Shown: in pieces, positions 51,741-60,000 of the stretch
Position numbering within the stretch: position 1 is the stretch's first letter
Layout of the letters: the number at the start of each line of letters is the position of its first letter
Assembly: GCA_903813345.2 (NCBI GenBank)
Contig: CAIIXF020000012.1
Span: 18,051,520 to 18,111,519 of the forward strand
Origin: Owenia fusiformis
Lineage: Eukaryota > Annelida > Polychaeta > Sabellida > Oweniidae
DNA length: 60,000 nucleotides
Direction: 5' to 3'
Made by a program: the position numbers and the translations under genes
Notes under the pieces: model-generated
The model's input: only the letters and a program-made list of their open reading frames with translations
What the model was told of the DNA's origin: nothing
Databases searched by the model: none

Positions 51741-52439
51741 TTGGTATCAATATGGTGAACTAACAGTGCATTTAACAATGTTTTTATCTTAAACCAATTA
51801 TTGAAAACATTCTGTAAAAAACGTGGTCCTTTATGTAATGTTGACTGATTGACAACAATTTAATGCGAAAATAATTAATATATATTTTATAGAACTGTTT
51901 TTGTTAACATTTTTTGTTTTTTAGTGGAATTGTTTTTTGTTCCTTTTTACCAATTCTTGAGAATGAAATAAAATATCTTTCTGGTTGGAACAAAATAGCA
52001 TATACAACATTTTCTTAGACCTCACAACATTATAGTTATACAAAGGAAATTTTGGTTGATTTAAGAAAACATATTCAAAAAAATTAAAAACAAAAAAACC
52101 CAAAATAGATAAAAATTAAGAAAACCCTTTTATTTCATTAACAAGATACTTTTCCAAAATCAATACTGAGAGACAATATTACAATATTTAGAGATGTCGT
52201 GTTTATGTCATTTTGTTCCAATTAGGTTTAGATAGATGTTTCATTTCATTTCAGAACATTATGATACCAAGAACAAAAGAAGTGTCTGATGTGTTTTCTA
52301 AAACAATATAGAGAAAAGTGTATATGTTTATTTCAAATTATATTGTTACCATTCAAAAGATGTCCATTAAATTGACAACGTGGAAAAATTTCAGAATTTT
52401 TTGATGACTGGTTTAAGAGTAACATGTGTTCATCATATC
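51741..52439. other. AT-rich sequence between the split MITE halves
   Basis: No gene, RNA or clear repeat seen. It may be a later insertion into the MITE. Confidence 0.4.
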
Positions 52440-52889
52440 GATACCCATCCTTTACAAAATATGGGCCCAATTTTTGGCTTTAGGTGCCCAATTTTTTTTC
52501 TGTGTTGAAATTCAACTCCCCTTGTTTCAGATCCACCCCCATGAATATTGCAAACCTTTTCTCAGTTCTGAATTGAAACATCAATGTTTCACATTACTGA
52601 ATCATTTACTTTTAAGGTGGAATAAATTCTCAGGTTGACTCGCATAAATGAGTACTTCAGGCACCTTATTTCACATTCATCAAAACTAACTTATGAGTTT
52701 GTTAGTTATATAACAAACACAAGAAACCTGTCAAATGCACCTTCTCCGCCATGCTTTCAGACAGGTTCATTGTTATTTATTTGTTTTCTTTTATCCAATG
52801 ATTATTGTGTCCTTTCTATAATAACAGCCAATTATTTTAGAATTGATATAATAGAGATCTATGTTCCTCAATGGTTCATCAGCCACAAA

Positions 52890-52956
52890 TGCATAGGCGT
52901 AGCCAGGGGGGGGGGGGTGCAATGAGTGGCTGGCTACACCCCTGAAATGCCTATGA
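52890..52956. repeat. Small inverted repeat with a G-run
   Basis: cataggcgtagccagggg and cacccctgaaatgcctatg are inverse around a 12-G tract, a pattern seen in short MITEs. Confidence 0.55.
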
Positions 52957-53340
52957 TTAACAAATCGAATTTCACGAGGAGATTTTTTTTGAAAGTAGGT
53001 CAGATAATTTGTGTTATTGAATATGAAAACATAAGTATTCATTTGTAATAATATTGGAATAAAGCCAAGATCAAATACTTCTTTGTGATATTATTTGATA
53101 GACATGTACTTGTAGATATCAATCAACATCTTTTTTTTCCTCACTTGTGTTGATATTTGATATTAATGATACAATGATATCACTCAAAATATTTTGTTCT
53201 ATATACTGTACTGTATGTAAGTAGTCTGCTGTACTGTAGTTGCTTTCACTGGATATTGTCCTATGAACTAATGCTTGTGCCACACCCATCAAAATGCCAA
53301 TGTCTGAATGTTTAGAACATGAACAGTCATCTTACAGTCT

Positions 53341-53890
53341 TATTATGTCACCACCAGTTGATGGTTGTTGGTTGGTGGTTGGCGGTTTGTGAATTCTTAC
53401 AACTTCCAATATCTTAACAAATACTGTTTAGACTGACTTCAATTTTTCAAAATCATTTACAAGTCATCAGAAATTCAATTCTGATTTAAGATCTGACCTT
53501 CAATCACCTTCTCAAGGTCAAAAAAGGTCAAAAAGGTATTTTTCTCAACTTGCTTCAAATTGACCAAATATTTTTTTCAAAATCATCTACGAGTTCTCAG
53601 AAGTTCAAATCTTTTTTCAACTTGCATCAAATTGACCAATTTTTTTTCAAAATTATCTACAACTTCTCAGAAATTCAAATCTGACTTAGGATTGAAGTCA
53701 AAATATTGTGAGCAACTTGGTGGTGATATTTTGATATGTTAATGCCTTGTGTGTTTCTATTATCGTCACAACCACCACCATAAGTGTTGACATATTGTTT
53801 TTGCAAATAGTGGTTGGTGTTTGGCATTTGGTGGTGGTTGGCATCTTTAATAAATGGCAGTGACATTTTGCGTGTTGATGCCTTGTAATA
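53341..53890. repeat. Two adjacent copies of the TGTCACCACC element
   Basis: Copy 1, 53341-53750, starts tatgtcaccaccagttgatg and has three array units and the end atatgttaatgccttg. Copy 2, 53757-53890, starts tcgtcacaaccaccac and ends gtgacattttgcgtgttgatgccttg. Confidence 0.75.
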
Positions 53891-54393
53891 ATTTATTCTA
53901 TATATTATGTTATAGGCACAATAGTTCATATGAAAAAATTAACAAGGTTAAATAACACAATTGTATACTTTTTGTATTATTTTATTTTAAACATGGTCAA
54001 GTCAGATATTTTGTGATGACAGAACCCCTGTATATAAAATATTTTAATGTTGTCATTGAAAAATGTGACCTTCCGCACTCTACTTTCATCAGCATCTTGT
54101 GTTTCACATATTCATAGTAGTTTTAATCTTTTTCTAATGAATTTTTGTCAAATCATATTTTAAAAACAAATATTGCAGAAAAGAAAATATTTTATAGCAA
54201 AATAGTTGTCCATTAGTGTTGCGAGAATAATTGTTTGACAATAATATGATAACATCATTGGAATTTCAAATTTTGTTGAAGCAATTGATTTTTTTGAATA
54301 TCCATATTTTTGTTATTCTTTTCTGTGCTTTCACAGATGCCTGTTTTCTGAGTTATGATTTAAAAGTATGATGTTGTTTGAATTTCACTTCAG

Positions 54394-54419
54394 AATTTAA
54401 CAACAACTCCAAAATGAAG
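54394..54419 (+). CDS. VWA gene exon 1 (end of 5' UTR, first ATGAAG)
   Basis: The acceptor is tttcacttcag and the donor ATGAAG then gtatgt. Because an acceptor precedes it, a further 5' UTR exon must lie upstream and was not found. Exon 2 begins with another ATGAAG, so either Met could start the protein. Confidence 0.65.
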
Positions 54420-57400
54420 GTATGTATTTTTTATCAATGACTAAACTTAATTTAAACCAAATACATTTAAGATATACAACTGAACACTTACTAGAAAACC
54501 TAAAAATGAAATATATTCCTAAGCATGTTTCCCCTGATCAGGATTCTTGTGATTTTAACATGTATGTTATAAAGTAATTTGGAATTAACATTTCAATATG
54601 TTTGAAGTTTTAAACTTTTCAACAATTGAGTTTAAAGGAAAAAGGTTTGTCCAATTTTTTACTTCTAATCAATTAATATCTAGCTGCTTAGATCCAAAGT
54701 GACTTTATTCATTATTACATACAACAATACTCAATAATACTCCGCCTACAAATACTGTTCTGTTTTCACAGCATTGAATTACCAAACAGAAGTTATTTTA
54801 TTGCTAATTTGCACTACATGATTCAATAAAATATAAGTTTTTATTACTAAACATTTAAACTGCCAAAATATGCCTAGTTTCATAATGACTGCATGAGTCC
54901 AAATGGATTCTCAATCCTAAGCATCCGTTTCTTTAATTATTGACCTGGGACACATTATTGTCTTCCCTTGATTCCATTAAACTCACATTACTAGATGCCC
55001 CTTGGAATAAATACATGTTTGTCATTAAGGATGGACAAACTTGCATTCATAGAAAAACCTAGACAATTGATGGTTTATGTCACCACCCCAAGTGATAACA
55101 TTATGTTATGGTCTCCAACTTTTTTATGGATCGTGTTTGGCAGTTGGTGTTCAGCATTCACCACTTAGAGTTCAGGGCTCATCGTTCAATGTTTGAAACA
55201 AATGGCAGGTGGTGACATTTTGCATGATAATGCACATGTTAACAAGATATTTTGATTTCAGATGAAGGGGCCGAAGCTCCTCGGAGTTGTGACATTTTTA
55301 ACATTTATGGTTGCAACTACGGGCCAAACACAAGGTAGATTTAATTTGTATGTAACTTTGAGAAATCACAAAGGGCAACATTTTATAAACACAAATCTAT
55401 GAAAATCATTAGGAATTATTTAAAATCAAAGAGCCCTTGGGCAGTTGACAATATTATTCCCCTGAACGGAATACATGTTGTCTCAGTCCAATCAAGATAT
55501 CCTAGAAATATTTGAATATTTACAATGTTTATAATTGTAGAATGTGGTATGTATGATATATTGTAGAATATAGAATGAACCTTTCATGATGTTAATTGTA
55601 GAATGTAAGCATCCGTTTCTTTAATTATTGACCTGGGACACATTATTGTTATTTATAATTGTAGAATGTGGTATGTATGATATATTGTAGAATATAGAAT
55701 GAACCTTTCATGATGTTAATTGTAGAATGTAAATTAGATCTTTCATGATGTTTATCTTGTATAAAATGAACTGTTTCATGATATTAATTGCAGAATCTTG
55801 TTGAACCTTCATTTTTTTATTGTAGAATGTGATATAAACTTGTGCACTATGATGTGCATTTTAGAAAAAATGAAGCTTTTATGATGTTTATTCTAGATTG
55901 TGGTTTTAATTTTTTAAAATAAAGTTTTACATGTGTATCATCAGGGGTTTCACTAGAATTTCTCACAACAGGCTAAATAAATGAAAACAGCAGGCAAAAT
56001 TAATGGAAATCATAAATTTAACATAGAAAACTTGAAATGTCCCTAACAACAACAAGCGATTTTGTGAAAACAAACGGTGAAAATCGCCTGTTCCCTGCTG
56101 CTAATGAAACATCTGTCATGTATTATACAAACACGTTTAGTGGGCGATACAAATGGCACAATACACAGAATATAAAGTTTTCAAAGTTTATTCATTTCCA
56201 CCGGAAGTCCCAAGCATCTGATCATGTTTTATTGTAAAATCTGTAACATTTAGTAAGAGTGTGGTTATTGTTTTATTGTAGAATGTGGTATGAACTTGGT
56301 TATTATGATGGATGTCAGCAAAAGTGTTCTGAAGGTTTCAAGGAGAGCTTCCAGAAGGGGAGTACAACGATTGCTTGAGAGATTTGCTTTTAACCAAGCA
56401 TCAACACTGGTTAGTTTAGATTTAGTTACACTCTCTCCCCCTTTCATTCACGAATTAACATCCAATCCAAGACCACAAAACCATGTGACATTTCATTCAT
56501 ACTGATCATTACAATGTATGTCATTGAATAAATTAACGTTAAGATCAAAAATAAGAAACATTTTGATTTGCTGATTTCTTAAAGCCTACTTATTTTTTAT
56601 TTTTATAGACAGGCATTGTAGTATACAGTGGAGGCATTCATGCTAGTCTGACATTTGAAGAGACCAAAGTCCTCGGGAAAGAGGGGACTATTGACTGGTT
56701 CAACAAAGTCGATATGACTGCTGAGGACAGGGGCACATATATTGATGAAGCCCTCAATGCATCAAGGTATATTTTATGAAATACGTAGAATATAATAAGT
56801 CTTTAAAAAGAAAGATCACAAAACGGTGTTACTTATTTATATAGTACTCAATAGGAAATTTTGTTGCGAACTTCGAAATTACCTAGTGTCACTAACTTTT
56901 TCACTTGCTTCATGAAATTTGGAACATATGTTCTTTTGGCTATTCCTAACACTCAATTTATTTTCAATGTCACATCTAGAGGTTGTGCTGACCATCTGAC
57001 CATGGGCTTTCAATTATCTAGTTGAAAGCCCATGTGCTGACCAAAAGAGTTTTAGTATTGATTTTTGATTTGAAAATTTCCTGCGGGGTACTAAAGATTG
57101 TACATAACGATTTACATGAAATGGGTGACACTAATTTTGTGTATATTCTCCAATCCATAAAGATACAAAAATGTATATGCATCACAAATATACATATAGA
57201 ATGTACAGATGTATAAGAACTTAAACAGTAAATGTACACATAAAATGAACATGTACCTTGTGCAATAATTGTACATGTACATGTAAACATAATTAAAAAC
57301 ATTCCAAAAAATACAATATTTTATGAACATATAATTATTTTGTTGACAGTATCATGATCAACTATGCAGAGAGACAGATGAGAAGGGGTAATTTCCAGTA

Positions 57401-57501
57401 TCCTCCTGTCATTGTCTTCATTGGAGATGGGGCAATATGGAAAAAAGCAAGAACAAAAAATACAGAAGAAATTCTCAGAGATCTTAAAAAAGTCCCAGTT
57501 T
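54414..57501 (+). CDS. Secreted VWA-domain protein, 5' part (continues past the window)
   Basis: Exons are 54414-54419 (coding part; exon from 54394), 55262-55334, 56282-56409, 56609-56766 and 57350-57501, all in phase. The N-terminus MKMKGPKLLGVVTFLTFMVA is a signal peptide, likely cleaved near TTGQTQG. A von Willebrand factor A domain follows at once: NLVIMMDVSKSV (MIDAS DxSxS), TGIVVYSGGIHASL, the DRGTYIDEALNAS block carrying the MIDAS Thr, and PPVIVFIGDG carrying the MIDAS Asp (Gly instead of the usual Thr before it). VWA domains bind proteins through a metal ion, in matrix and shell proteins among others. The donor at 57502 (gtgagt) leads on. No further exon was recognised to 60000. Confidence 0.88.
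55072..55235. repeat. Short copy of the TGTCACCACC element
   Basis: It starts tttatgtcaccaccccaagt, then tatggtctccaac, and ends ggtggtgacattttgcatgataatgc. It lies just before exon 2 of the VWA gene. Confidence 0.72.
55262..55334 (+). CDS. VWA gene exon 2 (signal peptide)
   Basis: The acceptor is tgatttcag and the donor CAAG then gtagat. It encodes MKGPKLLGVVTFLTFMVATT, then GQTQ. Confidence 0.85.
55535..56281 (+). repeat. Repeated copies of the exon 3 acceptor motif in VWA-gene intron 2
   Basis: The string attgtagaatgt recurs near 55535, 55596, 55660, 55721, 55820 and finally 56275 (the true acceptor). A 73-bp block is also duplicated at 55536-55608 and 55662-55734. The segment gcatccgtttctttaattat at 55609 copies 54922. 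Confidence 0.75.
56282..56409 (+). CDS. VWA gene exon 3 (MIDAS DxSxS)
   Basis: The acceptor is ttttattgtag and the donor ACTG then gttagt. It encodes ECGMNLVIMMDVSKSVLKVS, then RRASRRGVQRLLERFAFNQA. Confidence 0.88.
56609..56766 (+). CDS. VWA gene exon 4
   Basis: The acceptor is atttttatag and the donor TCAAG then gtatat. It encodes TGIVVYSGGIHASLTFEETK through DRGTYIDEALNAS. Confidence 0.88.
57350..57501 (+). CDS. VWA gene exon 5
   Basis: The acceptor is tgttgacag and the donor GTTT then gtgagt. It encodes SIMINYAERQMRRGNFQYPP, VIVFIGDG and TEEILRDLKKVPV. Confidence 0.88.
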
Positions 57502-57636
57502 GTGAGTAAAAGACTTTCTAGCTTACATGGTTACCCTATGAAACTGTATACGTTTGTGTTTATGTACTATTTTTCTTCATGAAACTTTCACAACATGAAA
57601 TCTCCTGACAATCAACTTAGCATTCAGAAAATTATG

Positions 57637-59173
57637 GTTACCATGGTAACCATTGTGATGGGTATGCGGGGCAGCCTTAATGGTTTAAAATATATTACAA
57701 TAATTCATCAAATACAAACTTTTTTGATGTGTAAAACTGTTGATATGGTCAAATATTGATGCTGTTAGTTGTACATGTAGCTATATTTATTTTAATAATG
57801 CATTTGGTATCTTAACCTTGAACTCATGAATCTTGCATTTGCTCTCTTTACCTTGAACTCAGGAATATTTCATTTGCTCTCTTTACCTTGAACTCAGGAA
57901 TATTTTATTTGCTCTCTTAACCTTGAACTCAGGAATATTTTATTTGCTCTCTTTACCTTGAACTCAGGAATATTTCATTTGCTCTCTTCACCTTGAACTC
58001 AGGAATACTTCATTTGCTCTCTTTACCTTGAACTCAGGAATATTTTATTTGCTCTCTTTACCTTGAACTCAGGAATATTTCATTTGCTCTCTTCACCTTG
58101 AACTCAGGAATACTTCATTTGCTCTATTTACCTTGAACTCAGGAATATTTTATTTGCTCTCTTTTCCTTGAACTCAGGAATATTTCATTTGCTCTATTTT
58201 CCTTGAACTCAGGAATATTGTATAAGTTGTCCTCAAAGTTTGATTATGCAAAATTTTAACATATCGGGTGACCCAAAAATCAGTCAAAATAGCTTTTCTG
58301 TGTGTCATGTCTAATTAATTTGTTTCATTCTTCACAAATATCCAAATTAGTGGATGAGCTCAGACCAGTTTTTTACTCACAGTATTGCATTTTTATAATT
58401 ATGTTAATTATTTGTAGTTTATCATTTCCCATTGATTTTGAAAATAATAGGGTCTAGTTTTTCAGCCTCTTTGAATAATTGCCATTTATACCCTCCTGGC
58501 TATATTTATGAAGGGGTACTATGAAAAGCATGAATAATGTCTGTTATGTACCTCCAATTAAATTTATATTTCTAGGGATTATGTATCTATATATAACAAG
58601 TTTCCATGGCAAGTTTGATCATGCTTGGTCAAGCGGTTGCCATGGCAACACAACTTAAGTGCGAAAAATTGTAAATATTTCTGATAAATCCACAAGTTCT
58701 TTAAAAAGTGAACGACTGCTAATCTCTTCGGATTGCACCAATCAACATGAGGTTGACTTTAAAAACATATTTAAGGAGTTTTGAATGAGAGAACGTGACT
58801 AAAATGATTAATTTTATGATATCTATGACCCTAGTTCATATTCCTATTTTGTCACTATCGTTCAAACTACTTAAAAGTGGGCATGGCTCCTTTAGATAAC
58901 AATCTTAAATAACTTCTGTTATGTAACTCCAATCATGTTCATACTTTCAGAGACTATGTATATACATATAGTGAGTTGATATAGCAAGTCTGATCATGTT
59001 TGGTTCAATGGTTGCCATGGAAACGTGCATGCAAACAATTGTAGCTATTTCAGATTAACAAGTAACTGCTAATCTCTTAAACCAATCAAAATAAAGTTGT
59101 GTTTAAAACCCTTTTTGGTCAATAAAAACAACATGATTCAGATGATTAATTGGTAATTGGTTGCTATGGTAAC
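57637..59173. promoter_or_regulatory. Four X-box-like (RFX-type) palindromes in the VWA-gene intron
   Basis: GTTACCATGGTAAC (57637) and GTTGCCATGGCAAC (58636) fit the GTYRCCNTRGYAAC consensus. GTTGCCATGGAAAC (59011) and GTTGCTATGGTAAC (59160) differ by one base. Sites two and three lie in a diverged 200-bp direct repeat (about 58543-58760 and 58915-59110), so they may come from a repeat family. Confidence 0.45.
57812..58218. repeat. Minisatellite, about 34-bp unit, about 12 copies
   Basis: Units accttgaactcaggaatatt, then tcatttgctctctt, with single-base variants. There are no spacers, so it is not CRISPR-like. Confidence 0.9.
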
Positions 59174-59358
59174 ATAAATGAATGGCATTGTTCTTTGTGA
59201 ATATACTTGTTTGGCTTGTGTGGAGATGGTAGATAGATAAGTTCATTTAGATTAATTTCTGTATTGTTCACTGTTTTTCTTTAAAATACTATTTTAATTT
59301 CTACGATATATACATATTTACAACATCATATTATGTCCTTATTTAATTAGCTTAACTA

Positions 59359-59879
59359 CAGGGTGTCCCAAAAGTATGCCCCCGCTATGCAGACATATAT
59401 ACCAATGTCTCCATAGTATTTGTCCTATATCATTTTAAAGCTCATCCAAAGTTACATTGGTTTGTGTCTCCCTAGGCCATGTTAACAGCAGCAATGTTTT
59501 TTCATATATGACCCTTAACACGCTTCAAATAGGGATGTGGCATTTTGTAATCCTCATAAAAATTTTGTTAAGCCATTTTAGAAGAGTTTCATTGGAGTAT
59601 CTACCCTCAATGTCCTCTTTTTAGAACTCAACATCCATCCTATCTTCGTCAATAGCACCCATAATAATTCAGGTCAGGGCTGTTTCCAGGATACTGAAAT
59701 GAACTATATTTTTGGCCAAACATTAAGTTTTGAAATGCCTGTAACTTTTTACCATTTGTGAGTTGAACCATGATACTTGGCAAATCAATATAACTTTGGA
59801 TAAGCTTTAAATGATATATGGCATTGTATATTGTATATGTCTGCCTAGGGGGGAGGGGGCATACTTTTGGGACACCCTG
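59359..59879. mobile_element. 521-bp TIR element with TA duplication (mariner-like MITE)
   Basis: The ends CAGGGTGTCCCAAAAGTATG and CATACTTTTGGGACACCCTG are flanked by TA on both sides (59357-59358 and 59880-59881). The end sequence and TA target fit Tc1/mariner. No transposase ORF. Confidence 0.82.
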
Positions 59880-60000
59880 TACATATTAGTATGGTGGGGT
59901 AAGTTAGAAACATTGTTCTGTATTTCTTCACAACCTGCTGTTTCGATTTACATCACCTCAGTGTAGGCCAGACAATGTCCATTACGATTCATTAGTGTAA

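Noticed and set aside
57812-58218. Regular repeats resembling a CRISPR array
   Set aside because: Units are contiguous with no spacers, and the genome is animal.

Overview
The window is eukaryotic and looks like an invertebrate animal, most likely a lophotrochozoan such as a mollusc (inference). It is AT-rich. It has GT-AG introns of 0.1 to 4.5 kb packed with fold-back elements and other repeats, one tRNA-derived SINE, and animal genes: a pelota orthologue, a nuclear-receptor-type C4 finger, C2H2 fingers and a secreted VWA protein. No bacterial operons, CRISPR arrays or rRNA genes were seen.

Layout. (1) About 1-25.95 kb, minus strand: one giant gene of 11 coding exons. It starts at ATG 22693 and is still open at base 1. 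All ten introns keep phase, giving at least 4,833 codons. From the N-terminus it encodes a 15-residue acidic repeat, three basic LPxRxNRGxNxFR motifs, two RFX-like winged-helix-like repeats, a DVNKD pentapeptide array, two copies of a domain I do not recognise, small acidic exons, a nuclear-receptor-type C4 zinc finger, and a final 8.49-kb exon. That exon carries about 33 C2H2-type fingers, an 11-residue Thr/Ser/Gly array and five regularly spaced amphipathic helices. (2) 25.7-26.3 kb: a divergent promoter region. (3) 26.3-42.5 kb, plus strand: PELO (pelota/Dom34), 10 exons and 383 aa, reconstructed with consistent phase. Its introns hold a composite satellite element, two long palindromic transposon-derived elements with minus-strand ORFs, a SINE and a 1.66-kb TIR element lying 22 bp from an exon. 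(4) 43-47 kb: intergenic, with tandem and dispersed repeats. (5) 47.4-49.2 kb, plus: a two-exon gene for a 169-aa single-pass membrane protein of unknown function. (6) 49.2-54.4 kb: small inverted-repeat elements and copies of the dispersed family. (7) 54.4-57.5 kb and beyond, plus: the first five exons of a secreted VWA-domain protein, cut by the right edge.

How the genes relate. PELO (ribosome rescue) and the giant regulator-like gene are arranged head to head and may share a promoter. Otherwise no pathway links the genes. A recurring theme is local tandem duplication of exon edges: the PELO exon 2 donor, the PELO exon 10 acceptor (in frame, 39-bp steps) and the VWA-gene exon 3 acceptor. 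The strongest candidate for something undescribed is the giant gene, which joins a C4 nuclear-receptor finger to a very long C2H2 array with several internally repeated, unassigned modules.
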